A stretch of 64,000 bases of DNA, from assembly GCA_036873755.1 (NCBI GenBank), contig JAVTVY010008113.1, forward strand, positions 124,001-188,000. The letters run 5' to 3'. The stretch is from Hanleya hanleyi. Lineage: Eukaryota > Mollusca > Polyplacophora > Lepidopleurida > Hanleyidae. Under the pieces are notes generated by a model. That model saw only the letters and a list, made by a program, of their open reading frames with translations. It was not told the DNA's origin and ran no database searches. Shown here in pieces: positions 1 to 13,637 of the stretch (within the stretch, counting starts at the first letter, position 1; each line of letters begins with the position of its first letter). The position numbers and the translations under genes are program-made.

Positions 1-773
1 AGATCTATTATTCTGCATTGAAACAAAAATCCGAGAAGCAAACTAATTGTCAAATTACTGGACAGAATTTCACCAAACTGGAATGGAAGCTTCATTGGAA
101 TGGGCTTCCTTGCCTGATTAGCTTGTTTACATAACATTTCTTCTCCTCAGACTAGCAGGCTGTGGGGTCTAGTCATGGGTACCTACATCCAGCATTTTCA
201 GATGCGCAGCTTTTTGTTGGATACTTATTACCACATTAATTTTCTAGCACCTTCCCATAATTACTTTGCCCACTCTAGGCAAGGTGCTAGGTTTTTGCTA
301 AAAAAAAAAACAAAACAACCAGCATAGGCTTTATGCCTGAGCAGCAGCTCAAGGGTCAAAGCTGAACCTCTAGTTTAGGCTCAGAAGCTGCATTTTACAC
401 GGCATTCTAAATTTACCCCTCTCTTTGGTAGCTGTTACTTTGAAATCTGCCACCTACTACTATGCAGCCTTTATGAAACATGACAGGGTTTCTCTTCAGC
501 AAATTGTTAGCTCTATAAATGTTTTGCAACCCATATTTGTATGACCTGTTTAACGTTCAAATTCAGTCCTGAGGCTATTCAGATGAAATGTGCCAATGTG
601 TGTAGAGAAAAACTAGTGGGTTCAGACAAGGGGTAAAATGAATGTAAGTGTAGTTCAAACTCGAGTTTGTGAAGATGTTCCTTGAACATGTACTTCGTAG
701 TTACTGAATGCTTCTTACAATTGAGAATATTCGTTATTTTTATTGAACATACATGTAACATTTCTTTGGACAG
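1..773 (+). other. Probable intron of the CPEB-like gene
   Basis: AT-rich sequence with no supportable ORF. It ends in a polypyrimidine stretch and CAG acceptor at 771-773, directly before the CPEB coding exon. No other gene is seen in it. Confidence 0.6.
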
Positions 774-1001
774 GTTGAAGTAAAGCCTTATGTTCTGGAT
801 GACCAGATGTGTGATGAGTGTCAAGGGGCTCGCTGTGGTGGGAAATTTGCACCATTCTTTTGTGCTAACATTACTTGCCTGCAGTATTACTGTGAACATT
901 GCTGGGCCCAGATCCACTCCCGCCCGGGTCGAGAGTTCCATAAACCTCTAGTCAAGGAGGGGGCCGACAGACCCCGAGCAGTTCCTTTCCGCTGGTGCTA
1001 G
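774..1001 (+). CDS. Terminal coding exon of a CPEB2-4/orb2-type RNA-binding protein
   Basis: The exon encodes the C-terminal zinc-binding (ZZ-type) domain of a cytoplasmic polyadenylation element-binding protein. These proteins bind U-rich 3'UTR elements and control translation and poly(A) length. The reading frame is open from the acceptor at 773/774 (phase 0), so the in-frame ATG at 807 is internal and not the start. The cross-brace ligands are visible: CDEC, then C-x4-C, CEHC and a distal H-x7-H. The run CGGKFAPFFCAN and the ending KEGADRPRAVPFRWC are characteristic of the CPEB2/3/4 (orb2) branch, not CPEB1. The stop is TAG at 999-1001. The two RRMs and the N-terminal region must lie upstream, outside the window. 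Family assignment is firm; the exact paralogue is not determinable. Confidence 0.93.
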   Translation, partial: VEVKPYVLDDQMCDECQGARCGGKFAPFFCANITCLQYYCEHCWAQIHSRPGREFHKPLVKEGADRPRAVPFRWC

Positions 1002-4000
1002 AAGTCTTTTTCAAGTCGGCTTACATAACTGGTGATGATAATTATTACATATTATAAACTAGTCCTCTTACCTCACTAGCCTATTTTTCACATACCAAAG
1101 CAATTACTACGGTGATTATCAATATTATATATGTTGATCCAGTGGGTGTTTATTTCTTGATGTTCGTGCCATCGGGTGTAAGCAAATTTTCTTATAAATG
1201 TTGTTATTATTAATGATTGTACCAGTCAGAAATGTTGCAGAAATGCAGCTGTATTTTTATTATCCTTATTATTAATATATTATCGTCTAAGTCACATTTT
1301 CATACGGTTGGTTCCCAGAACAGTTTTTAGCAGTACAGTTTGACTTGTGAACTGAACTCCAGTACTATTACTATTTCCTGACCACATTGCTTGCCTGAGT
1401 TATACTGTTTCATTGGCTGTTGTCTTGATCTCACTATACCAAAGAGTAAAATAGCGCATTCATGCTACACGGCCACTGGTCGGCTTTATTATTGAACTAG
1501 TCATAAATAATATTACTAGCAGAACACCCAGTATTGTTACTGTCTTGTTGTTGGTAAGATTCTACCGTCATATTTTCAATCCCAACATCTTGTCAAGATA
1601 GTGTCAGCAAATTTGGTATTATTTGGTTTTCATTGCACTCCTAGCTAACCAACACTCGTAGCTAAATTTTCAATATTATAGCTCTAAAAGAGGGTATGTG
1701 AAATTGAGATGAAAAATGAAAAAAAATGAAAAAAAAAAAAATTATTTATAAGCATTGCTTTTACTAATATATTATATAAATTAGACAATCAATTATATTT
1801 TTGTTTCCTTATTCTCATACAAGTATTTATAGTAAATATGTATTTTATGTAGACGATTGATGCACATTGTGAGTTCATTGAAGTAAGGGTGAGTGAGTTC
1901 TAATCTAGTCAATTATTTTCAAATCAATGAAAATAACAGGATTCACTGGAGTGATAGGTGATGTGTAGTTGTTTGCTGTATGGGGCAGATTATTGGGAAT
2001 GTAAACTGGATATGGTATCCCCATCAGCTGATGTATGTATATAATTATAATATATATATGAATATATTTGTGACAACGGGCTGCTTTCCAAAGCTCATAA
2101 TGAAAAACTAGTATTTAAAAGCATTTAAATTTATATAAATTAACTGAATTTCTAACTTAATATTAATAAAAGCCCTAGTTTTTACAGATGTTACCCGATT
2201 CTTCCACAGTTTTTGCAAAGACGTTTTTTAAAATTTCACTAAATTATCATAAATTTTGACTACTACTACATGTTTGATTCTGTGTATATGTTGTGGATCA
2301 TTGCATTCAGTGATTTTGTAATACAAACTTTGTCCTGTTCTCGTCAAATGTCGACAAGATTTTTCTTTTAGTGCCTGGGCAATGAAATTATGTTTTGCTT
2401 GCTGCTTGAGATTTTCTGAGGGAGAGGCGCTCGTCGGATCATTCTTCAAACAGTGCATGCAGTTCATGCCAAATACTGCTGGCCATGAGCCAACATGTTT
2501 GTTTCTGTTTATCATCGTCCTACTTGTATTTGTAGCCAAAATCTTCATATAAAGAAATATTTGTTGTGATGTTGGTGCAAAGCAAATTTGTTACCTTGTG
2601 CAATTCCATGTTGTTGGGATTTGTTTATGACATATTAAAAAGGCCTATTGAAGTTTCAATAGGTGTAAAAATATGGGAAAAAAACAAGTTCAACACAGTT
2701 TTATGTTAAAGTTGCTCAATGGCTTTTTTATTATGATGAAAATAGTGATAGTGTCCAGTTTGTTAAACAGAAAGCACTGTGGTAGCTACTACATGATGTA
2801 CTACCATATATATTTATTATACTTATTTTCTCGTTGTATATCTGTTACTTAGTCAGAGATTTCTCGTAGAATCTACTACGGTACATATCATTATGTGTGC
2901 AAGTTGTTCTGTATGGCTGGTTTGTGTTGTGCAATTGGTGATCTGGTGATAGCTGAGATGATTCTAAAAAGTCTTGTGAGAAATGGAGTATTTTTGCCTG
3001 GTTAACAAACAGGAAAAAGAAGTATATATGTTATATTAGAGTAGAGTGACAAAAAAAATACTTGTTCTTTGATTCAATGTTACAGTGCATTTGCATTTCA
3101 TTGTTGATGAATTTTGAATATATGTATCAGAGGAGCTTTTTGTAAAATATCGATTTGAGAACTGGGTTGCCAATCACCATTCATTAGCATATGAAGTCTT
3201 CTGACCACATATTTTGCAAATAAACTCTTAAAAGATAAAAATACACATGGAATGTTTTACAGATAAATGAATGATTTTATTTTTCTCATGTTTGTACTGT
3301 TACGCTTTTTGCATACCACAGTGAAAACCGTTTCAGCTTTTATGAATTTTTTAATTGTTAAACAAGAATTTCCAGGTTTCATAACACTTGACAGTTTGTA
3401 ATTTATGAAGTTCCATTTTCCAGAGTTTGTAAATTCCACATTTTGTACTTTTAAAAGAATTTTGGATTGCTGGTAACTTAAAGATAGAAAAGAAAAAACA
3501 CTTTTCATAAACATACCACAGTTTGAAAATATTTGTAGCCTAATAAAATTATTGTATTTAATTCTTTGGTATATGGTGCTATTCTGTTGGTAAAGTAAGA
3601 AATCTGATCCCTTGGCAGGCACTGTTCAGTACTCAAGGATTGTATGTAGAATGTTTGTGTTGTACCACTTTATTTTTGTACCATTTGACTTCACATGAAG
3701 TGTTGCCTATGCCATGAAATGAAATATTTAACTGATCTGTGATTAATTCCCTAACTTGCTGACTTTAGCTTCTGGCCTCAGCACATCACCCTCAGTTTCC
3801 CTTCCGGACAAAGGTGTTTTGGTCGGTAGGATCAGGTCGTATAGAAATGAAATCAGAAAAGTCGAATTACCACTGTGACTGTGCATATAAACTGGGTTGG
3901 ACTGTAAGACTGGGTGAAAATTGAAAAAGTATATTGTGATGTTCCTCGTCTGTGATTACTACAGCAGGATGTCCTCAGTTGTATTTATTTATATCTCACT

Positions 4001-5520
4001 CCAAACCTTGGACAGTAGGACAGGCAGGTTTCTTAACCACTGTGTGCAGTCTGGGGTTTGAAGCAGTAAAAATAAAATAAACTTTCCATATGATATTGGA
4101 GCAGAGGCATTCATGCCAGATATACATGTAGGTCCCCCTTGTCATTATATATTGAAACACACCTGTGAGGTTTGTCAACAGTCCTGGCATTAGCTGTATT
4201 TACCTCTAGAATGGAGTCCAGCTCTGAGATGGAGTTGTGACTTCCAGTATCAGGTCATCGCACAAGTGTGCTCACCACTACTGTAGTTAATACCCTCTCG
4301 TAAGGGAACTGGTCCTCTTGTCCATGTGCAATACTAAACGAATTATCATACATAGCCAGTATAGTAGTTTTGTACAATTTTTTTCCCAGTTCCTGCATAG
4401 TTTGGATCCTACAAGAATTCCCTGCTGTTGGAAATCCGAATAATCGGGCATGAATTATTCATATAGTGCATGCATGATGCCCATTCTTACTCCCCAAACC
4501 ATGTAACATGCCTTTCATTGTTCTGATAACAAAAAGACAATGCTACCACTTTTTCATACAGCAGATGGTTCATTATTGTTCCAGTTATTTTTGGTAATAT
4601 TGACTGTACATATATAGATTTTTTTCAAGAAATTTTGTCCCACTTGACTATTTTTGGTATACTTTTCATCAGTTGTAATGATTATTACTTGTTCTCGCCA
4701 GTGAATTTGTATATCTATTTACTGGGGATGAACCAGACATAGAATTATTTTGACGCATTTGTCTCCGAGGCAGTTCCTGAATTTGTAAAGATGCTGTGTT
4801 AACATGTGCAGTTCAGAATTTAATACAGTATTAGCATTATTATGTCATATTTTGTCTGGGATATATTATTATATATTGATTGTGTTGATAAAGCTGAGTT
4901 TATTTTCTGTTTCTAAACTTGAATTATTTTTGGAGTCATCAATTTTTTCACGTTTAAGGTGAAAGTAAAAATGCTTTCTAGTTAGTAAATTAGCATTTAT
5001 AGTCAGATTTTTTGGTAATATATTATAAATACGAGTTCGATCCTTCTGTGGAAAGTGCTGTCCACATATTCATATAAAAGCACAGGTTTTGTCCAATCAT
5101 CCGCATGCCGTATTATTGATATATACCCTCACACATTTATTGACCAATTTTCATACCAATTGTGTTTTGTATATTATGGGGAGTTTTCTTAGTTATTTTT
5201 GTTGGATGCAGTTACTGATTATCCCAAAGTTTCTATGTTTTTTAAAATAATAAAAGCAGAGTCATTCTTTTTATAACGGATTTCTCTGGTGTCTTTGGTG
5301 ACTTATTTTGGACGTTTATCATGATTTTATATATACGAGGTGAACTACTCAGTGGTTAAACCCAAGAAAGTTTTGTGGTTTAGTGTTTCAAGGGTTATGT
5401 CAATGGTGTTTTAATGTTCTCCAGCTGCCATGTTATTTTTACTTTCAATTAATTTTTAATATCTTTCTAACACTTAACCTTTTGTGTAACAACAGATTCA
5501 TTGGATTAATAAAGAGTTCC
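1002..5520 (+). other. Probable long 3'UTR and downstream DNA of the CPEB-like gene
   Basis: About 4.5 kb of AT-rich DNA with homopolymer A runs, TTTTTAT-like motifs and scattered AATAAA hexamers. No ORF resembles a protein. CPEB2-4 transcripts generally carry long 3'UTRs, so part or all of this is plausibly transcribed UTR. Its extent is inferred. Confidence 0.45.
5508..5513 (+). terminator. Candidate polyadenylation signal AATAAA
   Basis: AATAAA followed within about 30 bp by a T/G-rich stretch. It is one of several hexamers downstream of the CPEB exon. Choice of this one is uncertain. Confidence 0.25.
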
Positions 5521-6942
5521 ATCTGCAAGCTTGTCTTTAGTCAGCTTTACTAACTCTCTCACAGAGTGGCCCAACAAACCAATAGTTTTACACTAGTCTC
5601 TCATTATACATGGCTCGTTATCAAGTGGGTCTCAGTGGTTCCTATAATGTCCCCCAACTTAACTGCATTCAGTGAATGAGGTGATCAAGGGACCCTCTAT
5701 AACATGACTACTGTGCCCCCTCCCCCCAACTTAGCCATATAATGAGGAGCAGGTGTATTATAGTCCTGTTGCATGAGCAGCTGGTAGTTCCCATGCCTAC
5801 CATTAAACTAAAAGTGACTTTTTTGATATGCTTGCATTTCTGTGCTTCTTGCAGCATTTGCCTGATATGCGATCTGTTTACTTGCGAAAATTGTGTTCTG
5901 GAAATATGCATGACTAACCATGTGAGAACCATCTTTAGTTGCTGCTTCAGCTAACACACTATATCTATATTATAGAAATAGAAAAACTTCGCGCAAACTT
6001 CTGAACTTCTTTCCCACAGATGGATATATTTTATGCGCAAGCTTTCAACTTGTGCTGGAGCCTCTATCAAGTGATCTGTTGAATTTCATCAAACTTGTCG
6101 GTAAATATATGGATCATCCATTTCCATGGATGACGGAATATTGTATAGAGATATATACACAGTAGGGGTTCTAATTGTTTACAAATTGCCATGGAGGCTA
6201 GAGTCCTGAAAAACGACTACTTAAATAAACAACGAATGTTTGACATGATGTTACATCATGGAGAATGGATGATGGTATGGCATAAAAAAAACCGACTTAC
6301 TCTTACCATAGAGGTCCGATCAACAACACAAATGATAACGGTGTAATAAGCGCAAAATAGGTCCAGGTTACACTATAACTGCTATTACCCAGGATCATTA
6401 AGAACCATTATATTGAACTTTATAACATATAGTCCAGTGGCTTGAGGTCAAGATATTGACCGACTTGTATCAAGCACCATATTTTGCACATATGCTCATT
6501 TGGGCATAAGGAATGATCTCTGCATGGGTGCCCAAGGCCCTTAATTTGCATGAATCCAATATGGCCGCTATAATATATATGAGAGCCTGTTGGTGACTAT
6601 TTGACAACTTGAATCGGCTTTTTTACACCAGTTTGCTTTTCTACGAGCATGAATTACTCAAGACGATAATGACGATCATTGGAAACTTTATTACCTGATT
6701 AATATCCAATATGGCCATCAGAGCATCACCAATAATGGTATTATTGCCATAAACATGTAGGTGTGTTTGTATACATGGTAATATGTATCATATATATATA
6801 TGAAGGATCCATCGATTCATCTTACTCTGGAAAATCTGCCTTGTCTCCTCACGGTCTGATTCCACAGAACCTGATATGTTGAATAGGAGACATTAGATAT
6901 CGTGATTGCTCTAATTAAAAAACATGGCCCATACTGCTTGAT
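5521..6942. other. Unassigned AT-rich intergenic DNA
   Basis: No coding similarity was recognised on either strand. The part closest to 6943 may be the decayed upstream (gag-side) portion of the DIRS-like element, but nothing in the sequence confirms this. Confidence 0.3.
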
Positions 6943-8318
6943 GGCAAAAACCGATTTGGATGTCTTCCGCATCATACCTTTCAAGCCAGCGATATTACCC
7001 CTTAGTGGGGTTTACCTGGGCATCCAGTTTTTTTTTTGACTGGTGCCTCCCGATGAGATGCTCTACATCCTGTAAAATATTTGAAAGCTTAAGTCATTCT
7101 CTACAGGGGGTTATGGCTACAAAATTTGGCATATCAGACCTGACCCACATACCAGATGACTTCATGTTCGTGGGTTCAAATGGTGCTAATCACTGTTCTA
7201 TAGCTCTTAACACTTTACTTGTATAAATATTTGGGTATTCCAATCAAACATGCGAAGACCTACTGCCCATCAACTACTATGGTTATGTATGGGATTCAAC
7301 ATCTTCATAAGTCCAGGTAAATCCTAATTCCTCATGGAGGGTTTACCAACACTTTATTGGTGATTCGAATGAGTTCTCGAGTCATTATATAATCTCGTAC
7401 ATTTCATCCCTGCACTTGTTATGTCGGTATCTCAAGCCTGCAGTTTTAGCTTTGACTTCCGATGTCAATTTCAGCCTGACGTCAAAGTAGTTTGATTTCA
7501 TATCTCTCAGCGAATTGGTGTAATGAGCTGGCTTAGCGCGTTCTCTGACTGGTTTGATTTGAAGGAAATGTCTTGATCTATTAATATCCAGAACTGCTAT
7601 ACAACCTAACAGAACCAAGCCAGTGTATCGATCCTAACAGATCGATCGATACACTGGCTCGCGAGGATGGGGATTCAACGGGACTCCCAAGAGTTTTGCA
7701 AGCTAGGTGTCGTGTAGATACATCATAGTCTCCACATGTACAGCTGCAATAAAAGCGTGGCTGAGATACTGAGGCTACATCCGAAAATTCACTGTATTCT
7801 CGGGTCTGAATGTGAGGTGCCGAAGGAAGCTTTCCTGTGAAGTCCTATGGTTGCTTTTTAGCCACCAGACGTCAATATCCCCCACCTCGGGCATAGTGCT
7901 CCCATGCAAGCATCATTGCAAGAAGACGAAATTCATAAACTGAAAAGCATGCTGGTTGAATTCTCGCACCGCAAAAAGGTAACCCTTGTGGAACTGCAGT
8001 CTCTAAGCTTATTGGCCCACTCAATTTTGCTTGTAAAGGCGTGATGCCCGGCAGGACATTTCTCCGCCACCCGATAGATTTAACAAAAGATAGGCTCATC
8101 ATCATATTCGCTTGAATAAAGAAGCTAGAGCCGATATTAATACCTGGCTTGTATTCCTGGAGTCTTCCAACAGAAAATCCATTTTACTTTCTCCAAATTG
8201 GGTATCCCCTGATGTGATCAAACTGTTTTCCGATGCTTCTGGTACCTTGGGTTTGGCATCTGTTTTGTGTCCTCGTTGATAACCCAAAAATGGCTGGCAC
8301 ACATTGCCCACTTTACAT
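6943..8318 (+). pseudogene. DIRS-like retrotransposon, RT to RNase H fragment
   Basis: Decayed coding DNA in shifting + strand frames. At 6943-7226 it reads like the RT palm of DIRS elements: FRIIPFKP, then a GFTW-x-FFFDW-like run, and PDDFMFVGS in place of the catalytic xDD motif. At 7950-8090 a connection region is visible (TLVELQSLSLLAHS in one frame, MPGRTFLRHPIDLTK in another). Around 8110-8315 a region resembling the DIRS RNase H start follows. Frameshifts and stops are frequent, so it is dead. The coding order resumes at 17246 and 20271 after large insertions, which supports one parent element of DIRS type. The alternative, a Gypsy-type element, is less likely given the recombinase remnant at 20271-20975. 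Confidence 0.7.
7618..7659. repeat. Perfect 15-bp hairpin
   Basis: Arms AGCCAGTGTATCGAT (7618-7632) and ATCGATACACTGGCT (7645-7659) around a 12-bp loop. It lies inside the decayed DIRS fragment and could be a tiny insertion remnant. Confidence 0.6.
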
Positions 8319-9644
8319 ATAGTCCGTGAGCTACTAGGGGTCACCTTGCACCCCCCTCCCCCACTACAGACCAAAACTATGTTTTTTATGTGCTCTAGGA
8401 CGTCAAATAAGAAACAACTTGTTAACAGTCGATAAACTGGGACGCACTACCCCTTTAATCACTTTGAAATTACCCGTGTTAAAAAGTACAATTTTTGTAC
8501 GGGTAGGGTTACAAGAATAGTCTCATCTTCCATAATTATTATCCAATCTTTATAATGTTGGTCACATATTATTCAGCATTGATTGCTGCATCAAATATTT
8601 ACAAGATACGATTACTATTTGCTGGGTATGACGTCACACAGGGACCATACATACAACAGTAGGAGTAGTAGCGAAAGACGTTTTGGGGGTGCGTGAGGGT
8701 GTGTTTGAGCGATTGAGGAGCCATTCTTGGTCCGAATGCATTGTGTGAGGCGTCAAAGTGAAGCCCTCGGTGTGTAGACCATGACTTGAGGGATGTCCAC
8801 GTCATCTGTGACGTTATTGGTGATGTCATCAGTAGGAGTAGTAGACAAAGTGAGCATTTTTGGGGTGTGAAGGAAGGTGTTTGGGGTAGAGATGAACCAT
8901 CCGCGGTCCAAATGGACCGTGTGCGGTGTCATCTTGTAGCTCTCTGCATGTAGACGACGAATGGTATGGTTTTTGTTGTAAGTCGCATCGTGCTACTCAT
9001 GCGCAGTTGGGCAGTAGTATGGAAAGATGCCATTTTGGACGTGGACAATGACATGTTTGGGCAATCAAGGGACCCATGTTTGATCCAAATGGACCGGTTC
9101 GGGTATCCTAGTGAAGCTTTCGTGGGGTAGACTCAGACTGGCATGGTTTTATTGGAAGTCACACCAATCTGCGCATGTACAGTTGGGGTGTAGTACATAA
9201 AGTGGTCATTCTTGAGGTGTGCAGGGGTATATTTGAGAGATTGAGGTTCTATATCTCATCAAAAGATGGAGTGTAGGTTGTCATCTTGAGGCTCTCATGG
9301 TGTAGACCATGACTTGAGGGGTTTCCATGTCATCTGTGATGTCATTGGTGACGTCATCAGTACAAGTGTTAGCGAAAGCGGCCATTTAGGGGTGTGTAGG
9401 GGTGCGTTTGAGAGACGGTGGGACCATTCTTGGTCCGAATGGGACGTGTGGGGTATTATATTGAAGCTTACGTAGGACAGCACCCAACTGGTCTGGCGTG
9501 TCGTGGAAGTAAGGGATATGGCATGCATGCGCAGAGAGGAAATAGTGGAAAAGGGGCACTTGAATGGGATTTTAGACTAGAGGTGGACCATTCGTGGTCC
9601 GAATGGTTTGTGTGGGGTAGAGTCGGATTGGACTGGTATCATCG
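8319..9644 (+). repeat. Left arm of the fold-back element
   Basis: Its first 650 bp pair with 16656-17245 and the remainder pairs with 9903-10616, both in reverse complement. Internal units repeat GACGTCAT, GGTGTGTTTG and TGGTCCGAATG phrases. Confidence 0.8.
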
Positions 9645-9902
9645 CACGCATCCTGGTGTACCATATGCCCTACAGGCTATAGTGTATAGGATGCACCACA
9701 GGTACGTGCACATGCCTGCGTTGACGTCACTTTCTAGCTCCAAGACCTCCAAGCTCCGACTTCAAGAGCTCCGACTTCAAGAGCTCCGAGCTCCAAGTTC
9801 TCAACTAACCCATCCCACAGCTCCGAGCTCTGTAGTTTCTCAAATGGCGGCTTTTGATTGGTTAAGAGCTCTATACTACTGTCAGACTGCACATTTGCAG
9901 AA
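9645..9902. repeat. Centre of the fold-back element
   Basis: Contains GTGCACCACAGGTACG-like sequence, a TGACGTCACTT motif and a run of GAGCTCC/CAAGAGCTCC repeats. The same arrangement occurs at the palindrome centres near 62.2 kb and 63.5 kb, so the fold-back family and the ZF-ATPase loci share a terminal sequence. Confidence 0.6.
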
Positions 9903-10616
9903 CGATGATACCAAGCTACACACCAGTCCAATCCGACGCTACGAAACCCCACAACCCCTTCGCGATAAACCCCACATGACCCATTCGGACCACAGATGGT
10001 TCACCTCGAGGCTAAAATTCCATTCCAGTGCCCCTTTTCCAATATTTGCTGTCTGCGCATGCTAGCCATATCCCCTACTTCTATGACACACCAGACCAGT
10101 CGGACGCTGTTCCACGAAAGCTTCGATATGATACCCCACACGTCCCATTCGGACCAAGAATGGTCCCTCAGTCTCCCAAACACACCACTACACACCCCTG
10201 AAATGGCCACTTTCGTTACCACTTGAACTGATGACGTCACCAATGACATCACAGATGACATGGAAATCACTCAAGTCATGGTCTACACCACGAGAGCTTC
10301 AAGATGACACCCTACACTCCATCTTTGGATGAGATATAGGACCTCAATCTCTCAGATATACCCCTGCGCACCTCCAGAATGACCACTTTACTTACTACAC
10401 TCCAACTACGCATGCGCGGATTGGCCGGACTTCCAATAAAAAACACGCCTGTCTGACTATCCCACGAAAGCTTCACTAGGATACCCCAACTTGTCCATTT
10501 GGACCAAACATGGGTCCCTTGATTGCCCAAACATGTCATTGCCCACGCCCAAAATGACATCTTTTGTTAATACTGCTCAACTGCGCATGAGTAGCACGAT
10601 GCGACTTCCAATAACA
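9903..10616 (-). repeat. Inner part of the right arm of the fold-back element
   Basis: Reverse complement of about 8960-9644 with moderate divergence and small indels. The match stops near 10616, where unrelated DNA begins, and resumes at 16656. Confidence 0.8.
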
Positions 10617-13152
10617 AGAGCCCAAGGGGCTTCAATATACGCCCGTATATCTGGAATTACATTGGTCCAAATTTCAAGGTTGTTTACTAGCCTTGGTTCC
10701 AATTGGTAGCTAGCAATCCAGAGAAAGGTCTACAATTTTGTGCTTCCGAGAATGTAACATATATCACAGCTTAGACTGAATGATAAACTAAAATAAGCTT
10801 AACTCTTGGTAACAAGTTGACCTTGAATCAAGAGTCATTGAAGAGCTCACATATCCAATACTGAAATCGAAAATAGTCAAACACAAGAAAATAGTAGTTT
10901 TCCTGCAAATGGATTCCTTTCAGGCGAGAAATTTTTCATGAACAGGGCTGCACAAATTGCGCGAACAATAGATTTGGTTATGCAATTTTCATTATGTGTA
11001 ACCCATTTTCAGTTCACTTGAATTACGGATATTAACCTGTATACAATAGTGATGGGTTATGCAAATCAGAGAAGGGTTACCCAAAATTTTTTAGCGTAAT
11101 ATTCAATTTGTGCAGTCCTGATGAAGGAAGAAGAAAGTGATGAAGTAAATATTTGTTCTTGAGTTAATAAACAGGTATGAAGTTCATAAAGGATCTCTCT
11201 CCCTGTTAAATTAGTAAATGTATGGTTTTAATTTCACAACAGTTTAACTAAATGTACCTGTTTCAAACATGGGAGACAACTCCACAGGACAAATGCCATA
11301 TACATGTATTGGAGAGAACTCTGAATATTCCAACCTACATGTAACACATTTAATCAGCTAAACTCGATTCAGTTTTGGGGGACTGTGACCTTGACCTTTG
11401 ACAAATTGATCTCAAAATGTATGGCTCCTCTTTGCCATGCGAGTAACCCGTAGCTCAAATCTCCGCATTCACACGGATCTACACGGAATTTACACGGAAC
11501 AACACGGAACTGCAAAATTTCCGTGTAAGCTGAATATACCCACACGGAGCTTTCTCCGTGTTGACACGGAAGGACACGGAGTTTGTGGACTTTGATTATT
11601 TTTGACACGGATTGGACTTAGATTATTTTTCAATAATAGGATATACATTTACACAGGTCCAGGCCATATTGGACATAGCAATGTAAGATAATGTATTACA
11701 TATAAGAGAGCACAATTTCAATGGCATCAAATACAGCATTCCCCAATAGAGCCAAATGCACTACATGTAAATGACATAAACAAATGAAAGTTCAATTAAG
11801 TTCTGTTTTAATTCAACTCTCAAGAATAGACATATTATACCAGTCAAAATCTTATGAACAAATGTTATCTTATAGTTTCTCAAGCAGAACCTCACCAAAC
11901 TAACATGAACCGTAATCAGTACTTATCATTTTCACTACCGATACGCTCGTTTCTCACTATTGTTATACTTCTGTTCTCATTAGTTCATTAATACTTTAAG
12001 GATTATCCTTTGAAAAAATATTACCTTACCTTTCTTTGGAGTAAAAAAAAAAATAAAATAACTCAGTGATTTATTTTTTTGTTTATTTATTTATTTTTGG
12101 AAAGGCAAACTCTAAATAAATGAAATTAATAAAATTATTACACCAGATCTCTATCACACGGCTTTTGCAAAAGAAACAAAGTCCTTAAATTGGAATAAGG
12201 TAAAGGAAACAAAACTATCCACAGTTTCTAACATGGGACGGATATTCGGCATGTTGTTGTTGTTGTATTCAACATTTGGATTTCCATTCAAAGTCGCGGG
12301 AGTTATAGAGTCTTGTGAAATTAGCAGCAGTTATAAACATTGATGTAGCCCAAGTATTCAAATATTTCTTTCTTCTGGGTCTTTGCTTCGCAGTGATACT
12401 CTTTAGACAACATAGACTTGATCAGTTTAGTTACAGAGTTCACGCAGAAATGAATCCACGAAAACTGAACCCTAGCAAAGGCCAGATGAATTGCCGATTT
12501 GCAAAAAATTCGGAATCGAAACTGCAAAAATCCGGAAGCGGACTCGAAAATTAGAAGTATCGTGACAAGTTTAATTAAGACTAATTACTGTCCTTACAAA
12601 CGACAAGAATTATTTTATTCTTCAAACAGTTCAGTATTCTAATTGAGAATTGATAGTATTCTCATGAAAGAAAAATAATTGATCCGGAGATCCGATTTTA
12701 GGTTGAAGTCCGAGTTTTTATACATACACTTCTCGAGCCGTTTATTTTTGGCGCGTAGCATTGAGAGGTTGCGGGAAGAGAGAGAGCAGACGCTAATTAC
12801 AAAACAACTAAAATGATATATTCAATGATTTATTCTTTGGAATGTGGAGTGGTACTTAGAAGAGTGAAATCTATTTGTGTGAGAGTAAAATCTTGCAGCT
12901 ATCTGAACAGCAGCCGTCATTGAACAACAACATGATTCGTCGGTCGGTACATCCGGAACAGACACAACAACAACAGACACTACCATGCTGTACCGTGAAT
13001 AGTTATCCGCCTGAGTGATGATACTGAATGAATTTCCCCGCTCCACGTGATCTCGTGCTGCAAGAATAGCGCCAAATTTCGCTGTTTCAAAAGTTATTGG
13101 CGGGTGTTCGTTGTACTTCTGTCCAGTTCTGGTTCAACCAGTATGTCGTAAA

Positions 13153-13552
13153 TCACTTCGGGAAATTGCGGAATTCGGAAACGTTGTCGAATTCGGGAAC
13201 TTTTGGAAAAAAGGTTTACGAATTCGACAACTTTGAGGCCCAAATCCACCCTTATTTCACATAAAATGCGATCGGGCGTTCGTCTTAGCGATCGGATATA
13301 TTTTTATTGTACCAACAGGTGGCAGCACCTTTTCTATGGCATTTCATCGTGGCATTCGGAAATTCTACCTGGCGTTTTTTCTACAGGTGAGAAAATGTGC
13401 GTTTTGTCCTATGTCGCTCATGCTTTAAAAATCAAAAAGGCATGTTTCTGAATTTGGGAACGTTGCCGAATTCGGCAATCTTTCTGTTTCCGAATTCGGC
13501 AACTGTTCCCGAATTCGACAACGTTTCCGAATTCCGCAATTTCCCGAAGTGA
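13153..13552. mobile_element. 400-bp MITE with inverted repeats of about 48 bp
   Basis: The terminal sequence TCACTTCGGGAAATTGCGG at 13153 is repeated exactly in inverse orientation ending at 13552, and the match continues through further GAATTCGG motifs. No ORF of interest. It is nested inside the 11446-15543 element. Confidence 0.75.
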
Positions 13553-13637
13553 AATGGATGCTTTTAATTATACACTTGGTAGTCTGGCAAACGTTTGGGC
13601 AACACTCTTACTGCCATGTGATGAAGACGTGTGAATC

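Noticed and set aside
9418..10065. 215-codon plus-strand ORF in the fold-back centre
   Set aside because: It runs through inverted-repeat arms and GAGCTCC repeats, has no domain and is mirrored by antisense frames.
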